Source: Halorubrum lacusprofundi ATCC 49239
GTDB taxonomy: Archaea > Halobacteriota > Halobacteria > Halobacteriales > Haloferacaceae
DNA: 64,000 bases
Direction: 5' to 3'
Assembly: GCF_000022205.1 (NCBI RefSeq)
Contig: NC_012029.1
Coordinates: 2,542,001-2,606,000 of the forward strand
Of this stretch, positions 24,915-33,916 are shown piece by piece. Both the position numbers and the translations under genes were made by a program. The stretch's first letter is position 1, and each line of letters opens with the position of its first letter. A model generated the notes under the pieces. The model saw only the letters and a program-made list of their open reading frames with translations. It was not told where the DNA came from and did not search any database.

Positions 24915-26387
24915 TCACTCGAACCACTCCGCCGCACGCTTGATGTCCTGCGGGATGTGATACTCTCGCTCGGAGACATCGTCGAGGTACGAGCGCAGCT
25001 CGGGCGCATACTCAGGATGCGCACAGCGCTCGACGACCAGCTCGGCGCGCTCGACCGGCGACAGTCCGCGCACGTCGGCGACGCCCTGCTCGGTGACGAA
25101 GATGTCGACGTCGTGTTCGGTGTGATCGACGTGGAAGGTCTGCGGGACGATCCGCGAGACTGCACCGTCGTTCAGCGTGGAGGGGAGCGCACAGACGGTG
25201 ACGAGCGCGTTCCGGTTGTAGTCGGCCGAGCCGCCGACGCCGTTTATCATGCGCTCGCCATGGACGTGTGTGGAGTTGACGTTGCCGTAGATGTCGACCT
25301 CAATGGCGCTGTTGACGCCGACGACGCCGAATTGGTTGATAAGGCTGGGGTGGTTGGAGATATCGGCCGGCCGGAGCACCACGTCCTCGGCGTACCGCTC
25401 GACATCATCGAAGAGTCGCTGTTGCCCTTCGTCGGTAAGCGCGAGCGACGTGGCGCTGGCGGACTCCAGCCGTCCGGCATCGAGCATGTCGAAGAGCCCG
25501 TCTTGGATGAGCTCGCCGAAGTACACCACGTCGCGGCCGCCGAAGTCCATCTCCTTCAGCTCGCCCATCAGGGCGTTACCGAGCGATCCGACGCCGAACT
25601 GGAGGTGGATCGCGTCGTCGAACACCGGGGATCGGTCCATCTCGCGGCGGAGGAACGACCCGAGGTTGGCGGCGATGGCGAGGTCGTCGTCGGTCGGGTC
25701 GCGGAACGTGTACGTCGAATCGGCGAGATCCGTCTCGACGACGCCCGCGAGCTTCTCGGAGTCGAACTCGACGTGCGGGGTGCCGATGCGCTCGCCGGGG
25801 TCCGACAGCGGGATCGGCCCGCGGTTCGGGGGCGCATCGGGCCGGTACACGTCGTGGAGCGTCTGGAGTTCGAGCGGCTGGTGGCGGTTCAGCTCCACGA
25901 ACAGCGTGTCGGCGGCCTCGACGAACGCGGGGACCTGCCCGAGCGACGTGGAGGGAATGAACCAGTCCTCGCCGACGGCGACTGCCTCGACGACGGCGAC
26001 ATCGGGATCGACGAGCCCTCCGTACTGGACCTCGTCGCCGATCGAGGAGGCGTTTCGGTCGCTGAAGGCGATCTCGCGGGTGTCGGTCTTCTCGCGGGCG
26101 ACCCGCGAGGATTGGTAGGAAAAGCGCCGCTCGACCTGACCGGAGCCGACGAGCTCGACGTCGATCTTATCGCCGACCTTCCCACTGGCGACGAGGGTGA
26201 GCGACAGATCGCGGGGCGACGACGCCAGCGCGAGCGGGATCGCCTTCGGGTAGCCGACGCTGCCGAAGCCGCTCGTGAGCACCGTCGCTCCGGGATCGAT
26301 CGCAGCGGCCGCCGACTCCGCGTCGACGATCGGCACGTCGTCGTGGAGACGGCTCTCGACGGGGCCGGGACTGGGACCGGGACTCAT
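24915..26387 (-). CDS. Acetyl-CoA hydrolase/transferase-family CoA-transferase
   Basis: 490 residues of the Cat1/AarC-like type. The N-terminal half has TSGFGSVGYPKAIPLALA. The catalytic region reads GSLGNALMGELKEMDF and VVYFGELIQDGLFDML, the latter containing the glutamate expected to form the CoA thioester. The end reads VTEQGVADVRGLSP. It moves CoA between carboxylic acids such as acetate and succinate; with a glutaryl-CoA-type dehydrogenase and L-2-hydroxyglutarate oxidase nearby, a dicarboxylate substrate is possible. It is convergent with the TRAP operon. Confidence 0.88.
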   Translation of the reverse strand: MSPGPSPGPVESRLHDDVPIVDAESAAAAIDPGATVLTSGFGSVGYPKAIPLALASSPRDLSLTLVASGKVGDKIDVELVGSGQVERRFSYQSSRVAREKTDTREIAFSDRNASSIGDEVQYGGLVDPDVAVVEAVAVGEDWFIPSTSLGQVPAFVEAADTLFVELNRHQPLELQTLHDVYRPDAPPNRGPIPLSDPGERIGTPHVEFDSEKLAGVVETDLADSTYTFRDPTDDDLAIAANLGSFLRREMDRSPVFDDAIHLQFGVGSLGNALMGELKEMDFGGRDVVYFGELIQDGLFDMLDAGRLESASATSLALTDEGQQRLFDDVERYAEDVVLRPADISNHPSLINQFGVVGVNSAIEVDIYGNVNSTHVHGERMINGVGGSADYNRNALVTVCALPSTLNDGAVSRIVPQTFHVDHTEHDVDIFVTEQGVADVRGLSPVERAELVVERCAHPEYAPELRSYLDDVSEREYHIPQDIKRAAEWFE

Positions 26388-26645
26388 TGCGGTCCTCGGT
26401 CCGGCCGGCAGGAGCGTTCGCGAGTCGTGGTGCGATCTCGGGCGGCGAGAGGCACGCGGCCGCCGCGCGTCGGGGAGGACGTATGAGGTGACATGGTTGT
26501 GATGACGGAGCGAGTCGCACAGCGGAAGCGCGGGCGCTCCCCCGACTCGGCCCCGCGAGTGGTGGTCAAACCCTCGGACGGTCGGGACTTAAACCATGAG
26601 ATTCGGCGGGGCGACCGGGAGGGAGTGGGACGGACGTGGCGGCGC
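26388..26645. other. Intergenic region between CoA-transferase and lhgO
   Basis: 258 GC-rich bases. A candidate TATA (acttaaac, about 26588) is the only promoter-like signal. I see no small gene, hairpin or repeat that I can support. Confidence 0.4.
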
Positions 26646-27848
26646 TTACACCTTTGCCGCGAGCCGCTCCGCGATGTGGTCGCCGAACGGCAGCGAGGAG
26701 GTGAGCCCGGGGGAGACGGCGTTGAGGATGTGAACGGCGTCCTCGCGCTCGACGAACAGCGGGTCCTTGACCAGTTCGCCGTCCTCGCTGACGAGTTGGG
26801 CGCGGATCCCCGCGTAGCTCTTCTGGAGGTCCTCGGCGCGCACCTCGGGCACCAGCTTCTGGGAGGCGGCCGCGAACTTCTCCTTGCGGTAGGACTTGTT
26901 CAGCTCCGACCACGCGACTGCGAGCATCAGCGGCGAGGCGAGCAGCCGCTGGAACCCGCCGTAGGTGAGCGTCTCCAGCAGCTCTCGTGGGTTCACGTCC
27001 GTGTTGTCGTACGCCTCGCGGCCGAACGCGAGGACGGCGTTCGGGCCGACGATGACCTTCCCGTCGGTGCGGCGCGTGTAGTGGACGCCGAGGAACGGCA
27101 GTTCGGGATTCGGCGTCGGATAGATCATCGTTTCACAGAGTTCGGCGCGCTCGGGGCGCACCTCGTAGTACTCCCCCCGGAACGGGACCACCTGATACTC
27201 CTCGCCGACGCCGACCTGGTGGGCCAAGGTGTCGGCGTGGAGCCCCGCGGCGTTGACGAGATACGAGACCTCGAACCGACCGTTGCTCGTGTCGAGTCGG
27301 TACCCCTCGGCCGCCGCCTCGATCTGCGAGACCTCGTATCCCGTGTACACCGTGACACCCGCCTCTCGAACCTCTCTCGCGAGCGCGTAGACGTATTGCT
27401 CGGCGTCGACGGAGGCGGCCTCCGGAGCGTGGAGGGCGGCCTGCCCCTCCGCGTGAGGTTCGTGTTGACGGATCGCCTTGCGGGAGTCGAGCAGCTCGTA
27501 GGCGACGCCGTTGGCCTCGGCCTGCTCGGCGAGATCGTCGAGCCGCGCCTCCTCCTCGTCGTCCGTTGCCACGACGAGGACGCCGAGTTCCTCGCAGGGA
27601 ACGTCGTGCTCCTCGCAGTACGCCTTCATCCGGGCGGTGCCCTCGGTGGCGAACCGCGCCTTCTTCGAGTCCGGCGGGTAGTTGAACCCCGGGTGGAGCA
27701 CGCCGGAGTTCCGGCCGCTCTGGTGGGACGCGAGGTGGTGTTCTTTCTCCAAGACGGCGACGTCGAGGTCGGTGCGCTCGGTGAGGTGTTTGGCGACCGA
27801 CAACCCGACGCAGCCGCCGCCGACGATGGCGACGTCGTGACGCATCAT
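26646..27848 (-). CDS. lhgO: L-2-hydroxyglutarate oxidase (LhgO-type FAD enzyme)
   Basis: 400 residues. The dinucleotide-binding motif VAIVGGGCVGLSVAKHL is at the N-terminus, and the DAO-family fold follows, with features of LhgO: HQSGRNSGVLHPGF, NAAGLHADTLAH, VPFRGEYYEV and VSPGLTSSLPFGDHIAERL at the end. It oxidises L-2-hydroxyglutarate to 2-oxoglutarate with electrons to the respiratory chain. Two in-frame ATG codons lie at 27848 and 27845; the choice changes one residue. Confidence 0.88.
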   Translation of the reverse strand: MMRHDVAIVGGGCVGLSVAKHLTERTDLDVAVLEKEHHLASHQSGRNSGVLHPGFNYPPDSKKARFATEGTARMKAYCEEHDVPCEELGVLVVATDDEEEARLDDLAEQAEANGVAYELLDSRKAIRQHEPHAEGQAALHAPEAASVDAEQYVYALAREVREAGVTVYTGYEVSQIEAAAEGYRLDTSNGRFEVSYLVNAAGLHADTLAHQVGVGEEYQVVPFRGEYYEVRPERAELCETMIYPTPNPELPFLGVHYTRRTDGKVIVGPNAVLAFGREAYDNTDVNPRELLETLTYGGFQRLLASPLMLAVAWSELNKSYRKEKFAAASQKLVPEVRAEDLQKSYAGIRAQLVSEDGELVKDPLFVEREDAVHILNAVSPGLTSSLPFGDHIAERLAAKV

Positions 27849-27966
27849 TGCTCGTCCATCGGATCCGAGGGTGGGGGCTTATAGGTGCTGTTCGGCGCAG
27901 ACCGGCTGTGCCGCGGTCGGACCCCACGGCAACGCCTATGTCACTGCTCGACGGTGGTTGGGACGA

Positions 27967-28617
27967 ATGACCGACACGGACGACGGGAGCGGTCGCCGAA
28001 ACAAGGTGGCCCGCCTCGTCGACGAGTACGATCTAAGCGGCGTCAGCGACGAACTGGAGGCGCGGTGGACGGCGACCGGCGACGACCACTGGAGCCTGCG
28101 CGACCTCGCGGCGACATTCAACCGCGAGCTGATCGAGGCGCGGCTCGACGAGGTGGACGTGCGGCTGTCGGAACGAGAGATCGACGCAGTGGCGCGGTCG
28201 CTGACGGGCGACGAGGTGAGCGCGGCCGACCGGACGCAGCTCCATCGGCGGCTCGAACGCGACGGGGTCGACGTCGATGCGCTTGATCGCGACGTGGTCA
28301 CCTACCAAGCCGTCCGCAGCTACCTCCGGGACCACCGCGGCGTCGAATACGAACGCGAGAGCGGCGATCGGACGACCACCGCCACCAAGGCGATCCAGAA
28401 GCTTCGCGGGCGGCTGGTCTCGGTGACCGAGACGAAACTGGAGGGACTCCGAAACACTGCGAACCTCACGCTCGGGGAGTTCCGCGTGACGATCGACGTA
28501 CGGGTGCTCTGTACGGAGTGCGACTCGCGGTACGGCGTCGCAGAGCTGCTCTCGTCGGGCGGATGTGACTGCCCGGAGACGAGCGACGCGAAGGCGGATT
28601 CCGAGCCGGGAGAGTAA
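27967..28617 (+). CDS. RdfA-family (rod-determining factor-like) protein
   Basis: 216 residues from ATG 27967. The pattern KVARLVDEYDLSGVSDELEARW, SLRDLAATFNRELIEARL, LERDGVDVDALDRDVVTYQAVRSYL, then LRNTANLTLGEFRVTIDVRVLC and a Cys-containing tail (CTEC...GGCDC) matches what I recall of the haloarchaeal RdfA family, whose founding member affects cell shape. The spaced cysteines suggest a metal site. Haloarchaea have several paralogues and only one is tied to rod shape, so the role of this copy is open. Confidence 0.72.
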   Translation: MTDTDDGSGRRNKVARLVDEYDLSGVSDELEARWTATGDDHWSLRDLAATFNRELIEARLDEVDVRLSEREIDAVARSLTGDEVSAADRTQLHRRLERDGVDVDALDRDVVTYQAVRSYLRDHRGVEYERESGDRTTTATKAIQKLRGRLVSVTETKLEGLRNTANLTLGEFRVTIDVRVLCTECDSRYGVAELLSSGGCDCPETSDAKADSEPGE

Positions 28618-28986
28618 GGTCACGCGGGCCGTGCCGGTGTCGAGGGCATCAATATGACGTGATAAATATGTTTTTTGAGTCATGACTGATTCTATATAGT
28701 TCTAGCGAAGAGACGGACATCGATCGCATCAGCGGCGAGAACACCCTCAGATCACACAGAGACGGCTTATAAAGAAGATCGGTACAACAAGACACAGACA
28801 GCGATCGAAATAAAAATCCATTCATCAAATACCGGAAAATACTATGTAAGCGGGTTTGGCGGGTGTTTATATCATTTTCGACGAAACTCGATGCGATCCG
28901 GAGCGACGCAGAACTACATGCCCTACAGAATATATTTGAATTTGATATAAATAGACTCCTCCGGCCAACCGAGCACGCCGACGTTC
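28618..28986. other. AT-rich intergenic region without a supported gene
   Basis: 369 bases. A T6 run at 28671-28676 soon after the RdfA-like gene may be its terminator. Several TATA-like strings (ttataaag near 28769, tttatatc near 28867, tataaatag near 28949) are scattered through it. A frame on the + strand from 28863 crosses into the antisense of DUF7126 and has poor codon use. I see no convincing gene; it may be a decayed insertion. Confidence 0.5.
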
Positions 28987-29343
28987 CTACGCCGCGCGGT
29001 CGTCGGCGCCGTCGACCAGCTCTTCTGCGACCGTCTCGGGCCCCATTAGGGCCGGGTCGATCGCGAGGTCGGCGACACCGGCGACGAACTCCGGCAGCGA
29101 CCGCTCCGCGTACGTCACCGCGAGCACGTCCGGATTCAGTTCCTTGGCGATCGGGATGCCGGTCGCCTCCTCCACGTCCGTGAGGACGAAGTAGGCGGCC
29201 TCGGCGATCCCGACCTCGGAGAGCGCGTCGGCGGTGACGAGCCCCTCGATCCGGCGGATTTCGACGCCGAGCGCTTCGAGTTCCTCGCCGAGCCCGTGCT
29301 CGTCGGGGCCGGCGACGACGGCGATAGGCTGGTCTGTCATCAC
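28987..29343 (-). CDS. DUF7126-type small protein, guaAB partner
   Basis: 118 residues. It reads like a TrkA-N-type half-Rossmann protein ([55 protein letters not shown]). It starts four bases inside the guaAB stop, so it is co-translated. This small family is, as far as I recall, typical of haloarchaea next to the GMP synthase gene. Its biochemical role is unknown to me; nucleotide binding is inferred from the fold pattern. Confidence 0.75.
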   Translation of the reverse strand: MMTDQPIAVVAGPDEHGLGEELEALGVEIRRIEGLVTADALSEVGIAEAAYFVLTDVEEATGIPIAKELNPDVLAVTYAERSLPEFVAGVADLAIDPALMGPETVAEELVDGADDRAA

Positions 29344-30257
29344 TCGTACTCGATCGTCGCGGGCGGTTTATGCGTCACGTCGTAGACGACGCGCGCCACG
29401 TTCTCGTTCTCACCGGTGATCCGGCTCTGGATCCGCTGGAGCGTGCTCCAGTCGAGCTCCTGAGCACGCGCGGTCATCCCGTCGCGGCTCTCGACCGAGC
29501 GCACGGCGACGACCCAACCGTGGACGCGGTTGTCGCCCTTGACGCCGGTCGCTTTGCCGAGGACGGCGGCGAACGCCTGCCACGGGTCGTACTCTTCCAG
29601 TTCCTCTTCGACGACGTGGGTCGCCTCGCGGGCGACCGCGGCCTTCTCCGGGGTGACCTCGCCGACGATCCGGACGGCGAGTCCGGGGCCGGGGAACGGC
29701 ATCCGCTCGGAGATGACCTCCTCTAAGCCGAGCGCGCGGGCGACCTCGCGGACCTCGTCCTTGTAGAGGTCCCGGACGGGTTCGACGATCCCCTCGAAGT
29801 CGACGATATCGGGAAGGCCACCGACGTTGTGATGCGATTTGATGTTCCCTTCCGACTCGATGCGGTCGGGGTAGATCGTCCCCTGTACGAGGTAGTCGGC
29901 GCCGACGTCGTTGGCGACCGTCTCGAACTCGTCGATGAACCCCTCGCCGATGACGTGGCGCTTCTCCTCGGGGTCGGTGACGCCCGCGAGGCGGTCGAAG
30001 AAGCGCTCCTGCGCCTCGATCACCCGCAGCGACTCCATGAAGGAGAACGTCTCGCGGATCTCTTCCGTCTCGCCTTTCCGCATCAGCCCCGTGTCGACGT
30101 ACACCGGGGTGAGCTGATCGCCGACCGCCTCGTACGCGAGCGTCGCCGCCACCGAGGAGTCGACGCCTCCGGATAAGGCGATCACGGCGTTCGCGTCGCC
30201 GATCGCCTCCCGGATCTCCGCTTTCGCCTCCGCGATGAATTCCTCCGTCTCGACCAT
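29340..30257 (-). CDS. guaAB: GMP synthase ATP-pyrophosphatase subunit
   Basis: 305 residues. The PP-loop SGGVDSS is near residue 30, and the C-terminal dimer domain contains [15 protein letters not shown] and ends KPPATIEYE. This is the amination half of GMP synthase (XMP to GMP). Archaea encode the glutaminase subunit separately, and it is not in this window. It starts directly after pyrG and overlaps DUF7126: a three-gene nucleotide operon. Confidence 0.95.
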   Translation of the reverse strand: MVETEEFIAEAKAEIREAIGDANAVIALSGGVDSSVAATLAYEAVGDQLTPVYVDTGLMRKGETEEIRETFSFMESLRVIEAQERFFDRLAGVTDPEEKRHVIGEGFIDEFETVANDVGADYLVQGTIYPDRIESEGNIKSHHNVGGLPDIVDFEGIVEPVRDLYKDEVREVARALGLEEVISERMPFPGPGLAVRIVGEVTPEKAAVAREATHVVEEELEEYDPWQAFAAVLGKATGVKGDNRVHGWVVAVRSVESRDGMTARAQELDWSTLQRIQSRITGENENVARVVYDVTHKPPATIEYE

Positions 30258-31913
30258 CTATAGCCTCACGTCCGCGTTCCGTTCGGTTGTGTCCGTCGAT
30301 CCCAGCGCCGCCTCGACGAGGGCGACGAACGGCGGGCTCGCGCGGTCCGGCCGCGAGCGGAACTCGGGGTGCGCCTGCGTGCCGAGGAAGAACGGGTGGT
30401 CCGCGCGTTCGAGGATCTCCATCCGGTTGTCGGCGCGGCCCGAGAAGGTGAGCCCACCGGCCTCTAGCCGGTCGATATACTCGGGGTTCACCTCGTAGCG
30501 GTGGCGGTGGCGTTCGGTACACGAGTCGGCGTCGTACACCCGCGCCGCGAGCGTGCCGGGCTCGATATCGGTCTTGTGGGCGCCGAGCCGCATCGTCCCG
30601 CCCATGTCTTCCGTCTCGTACTGGTCGGGAAGGAGATCGATGACAGGGTGTGGGGTGTCCGGGTCGATCTCGGCTGAGTGCGCGCCCTCCAGCCCGAGCA
30701 CGTTGCGCGCGTGCTCGACGACCGCCATCTGGAAGCCCAAGCAGAGCCCGAGGAAGGGCACGTCGTTCTCGCGGGCGTACCGAATCGCCTCGATCTTCCC
30801 GTCCGTTCCGCGGGAGCCGAACCCGCCGGGGACGACGACGGCGTCGGCCGACGCGAGCCGCTCCTCGTGGCGATCCGTGGTCTCGTCGGCGTCGACCCAC
30901 AGCACGTTCACCTCCGTCTCGGTGTGGATTCCGGCGTGTTTCAGCGCCTCGTGAATCGACATGTACGCGTCCTCTAAGGCGTATTTTCCGACGAGCGCTA
31001 CGTCGATCTCCTTGTCGCGGTCACGGGTGACCAGCTCGCGCCACTCGGTCGACCGCTCCGCCTTCGGGAGCGCCTCGTCAGCGAGTCCGAGCCGCTCCAT
31101 CACGTACTCGTCTAACCCCTCGTCTTCGACCATCAGCGGGACGTGGTAGATGTCCTTGACGTCGGGGTTCGAGAAGACGGCGTCCGTCGGCACGTCACAG
31201 AACAGGGCGATTTTCTCTTTCGTCTCCGGGTCCAGCCGGTCCTCGGAGCGCCCGACCAGAATGTCGGGCTGGAGCCCGATCGAGCGCAGCTCCTTCACCG
31301 AGTGCTGGGTCGGCTTCGTCTTCTGCTCGCCGTTCTTCGAGTAGGGGACGAGCGTGACGTGGGTAAAGAGGATATCCTCGTCGTCCTCCTCGTGGGCGAA
31401 CTGGCGGAGGGCTTCGAGGAAGGGCATCGACTCGATGTCGCCGACCGTCCCACCGATCTCGATCAGACAGACGTCGGAGCCCTCGGCGGCCTCCCGGATG
31501 CGCCGCTTGATGTCGTCGGTGACGTGCGGGATGATCTGGACGGTCTTGCCGAGGTAGTCGCCGGCGCGCTCGCGCTCGATGACGTGCTGGTAGGTCTTCC
31601 CCGTGGTGACGTTGTGGTCGAACGTCATGTCGGTGCCGAGGAAGCGCTCGTAGTTGCCCAAGTCGAGGTCGACCTCGCCGCCGTCCTTGAGGACGTACAC
31701 CTCGCCGTGTTCGTACGGGTTCATCGTTCCGGCGTCGACGTTGAGATAGGGGTCCACCTTGACGGCGGTGACGTCGAAGCCCGCGTTCGCGAGAAGACGC
31801 CCGGTGCTGGCGGCGGTGATGCCCTTACCCAGTCCGGACATCACCCCGCCTGTGACGAACACGAACTTCCGACCCAGCGACGGGTCGTACCCTGTGTCGG
31901 GATCCGTTGGCAT
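30258..31913 (-). CDS. pyrG: CTP synthase
   Basis: 551 residues. The synthetase domain begins [21 protein letters not shown] and contains [14 protein letters not shown] and [18 protein letters not shown]. The class I glutaminase domain has the nucleophile in [12 protein letters not shown] and the late His-Pro-Glu (AHPEFRSRP). It makes CTP from UTP, glutamine and ATP. It is the first gene of the pyrG-guaAB-DUF7126 operon. Length is normal. Confidence 0.96.
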   Translation of the reverse strand: MPTDPDTGYDPSLGRKFVFVTGGVMSGLGKGITAASTGRLLANAGFDVTAVKVDPYLNVDAGTMNPYEHGEVYVLKDGGEVDLDLGNYERFLGTDMTFDHNVTTGKTYQHVIERERAGDYLGKTVQIIPHVTDDIKRRIREAAEGSDVCLIEIGGTVGDIESMPFLEALRQFAHEEDDEDILFTHVTLVPYSKNGEQKTKPTQHSVKELRSIGLQPDILVGRSEDRLDPETKEKIALFCDVPTDAVFSNPDVKDIYHVPLMVEDEGLDEYVMERLGLADEALPKAERSTEWRELVTRDRDKEIDVALVGKYALEDAYMSIHEALKHAGIHTETEVNVLWVDADETTDRHEERLASADAVVVPGGFGSRGTDGKIEAIRYARENDVPFLGLCLGFQMAVVEHARNVLGLEGAHSAEIDPDTPHPVIDLLPDQYETEDMGGTMRLGAHKTDIEPGTLAARVYDADSCTERHRHRYEVNPEYIDRLEAGGLTFSGRADNRMEILERADHPFFLGTQAHPEFRSRPDRASPPFVALVEAALGSTDTTERNADVRL

Positions 31914-32020
31914 ATCGACCGTCCGTCAGGGGTCGGCAAAACCGTTTCGGACCCTCCGTTTCGGGTGGACGTTCGTGATGTTTCGACGGCGACGCGCTCG
32001 GTACCGGAGCGACGGCGCCG

Positions 32021-32203
32021 GTGGCCAGCGCCGTCGGCGGGGTCGTGTACCTTGTTGTCACCGGCGCGGTGCTGCTGTGGGCGGGTCCCGAGCAGGGTTC
32101 GGTCGCCGCCGTCGGCGCGATCGGATCCGCAGTCGGCGTCGAACTGGCGGTCGTCGCGTTCGCCGGGCTCGCGCTGGGTCGATCGCTTATAAATGGTCGC
32201 TGA
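32021..32203 (+). CDS. Possible small two-helix membrane protein
   Basis: 60 residues from GTG 32021. Two hydrophobic helices (ASAVGGVVYLVVTGAVLLWAG and AVGAIGSAVGVELAVVAFAGLALG) are joined by a short polar turn. The frame is open back to a TGA at 31976 with no ATG, so the start is uncertain. It is divergent from pyrG, with GC-rich third positions like a real haloarchaeal gene. It ends exactly in the TATA box of the dispersed repeat. No family recognised. Confidence 0.4.
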   Translation: MASAVGGVVYLVVTGAVLLWAGPEQGSVAAVGAIGSAVGVELAVVAFAGLALGRSLINGR

Positions 32204-32375
32204 CTATGGAACGGCGGTGAACACCGCCAAAGCCCCAACCGCGAGGGCGACGCCGCACAACACCGCACCTCTCACCTCCCCAGCCTCGTCGGTGCGGCGC
32301 TTATAAGCGCCGCACCGACTCCCTCGCACGCGCTCCTCGCGGGCCGATGGCCCGCTCGGAGGCGCGCGCCACCGC
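32187..32375 (+). repeat. Dispersed TATA/mini-ORF/hairpin element, copy 1
   Basis: A TATA box (TTATAAAT, 32187-32194) is followed 23-30 bases on by GGTGAACACCGCCAAAGCC (32216-32234), shared with copies at 49989-50120 and 60412-60556. GTG 32217 opens a frame of 29 codons (MNTAKAPTARATPHN...) ending at TAA 32306 inside a perfect 32-bp palindrome. The 3' end is a two-part hairpin: CGCGC-TCC-TC-GCGGGCC, loop GAT, GGCCCGC-TC-GGA-G-GCGCG (32329-32366), then GCGCCACCGC. It could be a small RNA gene, a mini-protein gene or a mobile repeat; the conserved order argues it is one unit. Confidence 0.6.
32288..32319. repeat. Perfect 32-bp palindrome centred on TTATAA
   Basis: GTCGGTGCGGCGCTTA (32288-32303) is followed directly by its exact reverse complement (32304-32319), with no spacer. 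It lies inside copy 1 of the dispersed element. The central TTATAA could act as a TATA box in both directions, or the whole could form a cruciform or RNA hairpin. Confidence 0.8.
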
Positions 32376-32524
32376 GTTAGATGGTGTAGCTCAGCAATCG
32401 AGGTGAGATATCGCTACCATCGATCACAGTTATAAATAGCCGACACTCGGTGAGTTCGAGTGAAGTTTTGCGAGGGAAGAGCGCTCCGAGAGCGTCTTCC
32501 GCATCACGGGGGTGTGCCCCGACG

Positions 32525-32547
32525 ATGCGAGGGGAGGGATTTGAACC
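32525..32547 (-). repeat. Partial duplicate of the tRNA-Leu 3' end
   Basis: 23 bases at 32525-32547 are identical to 32621-32643, which cover the acceptor and T-arm end of the tRNA-Leu gene; the two are 96 bases apart. Another T-arm-like piece (gattcaaatcctcccc, 32572-32587) lies between them in the opposite sense. Duplicated tRNA 3' ends are the usual scar of an element that integrates by tRNA-specific recombination. No integrase gene is present here. Confidence 0.7.
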
Positions 32548-32621
32548 ACGGTCGCGCCAGAGGCGCTCCCTGATTCAAATCCTCCCCCCTGGTGTGCATT
32601 CGCGCGTTGTGGACGCGCTCA

Positions 32622-32705
32622 TGCGAGGGGAGGGATTTGAACCCACGGACCTCTACAGGAGCGGATCTTGAGTCCGCCGCCGTTTCCGGGCTTGGCTACC
32701 CTCGC
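32622..32705 (-). tRNA. tRNA-Leu (anticodon CAA)
   Basis: 84 bases with a full cloverleaf. The acceptor GCGAGGG (5' end at 32705) pairs with CCCTCGC, with discriminator A at 32622. The anticodon stem is GCGGA/TCCGC around loop CTCAAGA, with the anticodon at 32668-32670. A class II long variable arm is present, and the T-loop is TTCAAAT. The T-stem has one U-U mismatch at its second pair. CCA is not encoded, and no intron is seen. It decodes UUG. Confidence 0.93.
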
Positions 32706-32735
32706 ACGCGGCCGAGAGTTCGGCGCCGCACCCCT

Positions 32736-33812
32736 TTATCCCGTCGGTTCCGCGCCGACGAGCCGCGCCTCGAAGCCGCCGTCGGCCGACTCGCCGATCT
32801 CCAGCGTCCAGCCGTGCGCGGCCGCGACGCGCTCGACGATGGCGAGCCCGATTCCCGTCCCGCCGTCGTTCGAGACGCCGAACTCGGTCACATCGCCGTG
32901 CTCGCTGCGCTCGTCGGCGGCGAGTCCCGGCCCGTCGTCAGCGACGTAGATCCCGCGGTCGTCGACGCCGACCCGAACCGCGGGCGCGTCGCCGGCGTGG
33001 TCGAACGCGTTCCCGAGCAGGTTCCCGATCGCCCGCCGGAGCAGGTCGCGGTCCGCCGCGATCGGACCGACCTCCTCGACGACGAGCGTCGCGTCAGCCG
33101 GCGGATCGCCGAAGTCACCGGACTCCCAGCAGTCGGTCGCGAGCGCGTCGAGGTCGATCGGAGCGAGATCGACCTCGATCACCGCGGGCTCTCTGGCCAT
33201 CACGAGCGCCTCGTCGATCAGCGTCTCGATCCGGTCGAGCGCGTCATCTGCGGGGTCGAGACGGTCGAGGTCCCCGGTATCACGGGCCACATCCAGATAC
33301 CCGCGCGCGACGGCGAGGGGGTTCTTGAGGTCGTGCGAGAGGAACCCGGAAAGGCGTTCGAGTCGCTCGTTGAGCCGTGCGAGTTCGTTTTCTCGCTCGA
33401 CGCGCTCTGTCACGTCGCGGATCACACCGACGAGGCCGACCACCTCGGTGGGACCTTCCGAACCGCCGGCGGCCTCTTCGGTCAGCGGCGTGAGCCGCGT
33501 CTCGGTCGTGACCGTCGACCCGTCGCTGAGCGTCGTCGTCAACTGAACGCGCTCGTCGTCGGACTCGCCCGCGAGCACGCGCTCCGTGGCGACGCGGAAG
33601 CGCTCGCCGGTCGCTTCGTCCCAGTACCCCTCGGCGACGATACGCTCCGGGTGTTTCCCGTGGAGCACCTCGTCGGAGAACCCCGTCACCTCCCGGAGCC
33701 GGTCGTTGACGAACACGCGGTTCCGGTCCGCGTCGAGGACGTACGCGCCGTCGCCGAGCGCGGCGACGATCGACTCGGCGTATCCCGATCCGGATCCCTC
33801 GTCGCGGTTCAT
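32736..33812 (-). CDS. PAS-domain sensor histidine kinase
   Basis: 358 residues. A PAS sensor domain (about 15-135, GAYVLDADRNRVFVNDRLREVTG...VIRDVTERVERE) is followed by a HisKA phospho-acceptor (FLSHDLKNPLAVARGYLD, His near 166) and a HATPase domain with N box (NLLGNAFDHA), G1 (DDGPGL) and G2 (GTGIGLAIVERV). No membrane helix is seen, so it is a cytoplasmic sensor. No response regulator gene is adjacent. Its stop is about 30 bases from the tRNA-Leu gene. The signal is unknown. Confidence 0.9.
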   Translation of the reverse strand: MNRDEGSGSGYAESIVAALGDGAYVLDADRNRVFVNDRLREVTGFSDEVLHGKHPERIVAEGYWDEATGERFRVATERVLAGESDDERVQLTTTLSDGSTVTTETRLTPLTEEAAGGSEGPTEVVGLVGVIRDVTERVERENELARLNERLERLSGFLSHDLKNPLAVARGYLDVARDTGDLDRLDPADDALDRIETLIDEALVMAREPAVIEVDLAPIDLDALATDCWESGDFGDPPADATLVVEEVGPIAADRDLLRRAIGNLLGNAFDHAGDAPAVRVGVDDRGIYVADDGPGLAADERSEHGDVTEFGVSNDGGTGIGLAIVERVAAAHGWTLEIGESADGGFEARLVGAEPTG

Positions 33813-33916
33813 ATGTTGCCTTCGAGCCCCGGCGTGACGTGTTTTGCGGGTCGCGTGTCACGGACCGTCACTCGTAGCGACATCTCTCGCAGCAGCGTCA
33901 CTCGCAGCGGCCACCC

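Noticed and set aside
24912-27884. Two long + strand frames (524 and 463 codons)
   Set aside because: Antisense to the CoA-transferase and lhgO genes, both with clear family motifs. The composition is typical of shadow frames.
28863-29183. A 106-codon + strand frame in the AT-rich gap
   Set aside because: More than half is antisense to DUF7126; no family features and poor codon use.
31825-32268. A 147-codon minus-strand frame upstream of pyrG
   Set aside because: It overlaps the pyrG start in another frame and is Pro/Arg/Ser-rich. The pyrG start matches the family exactly.
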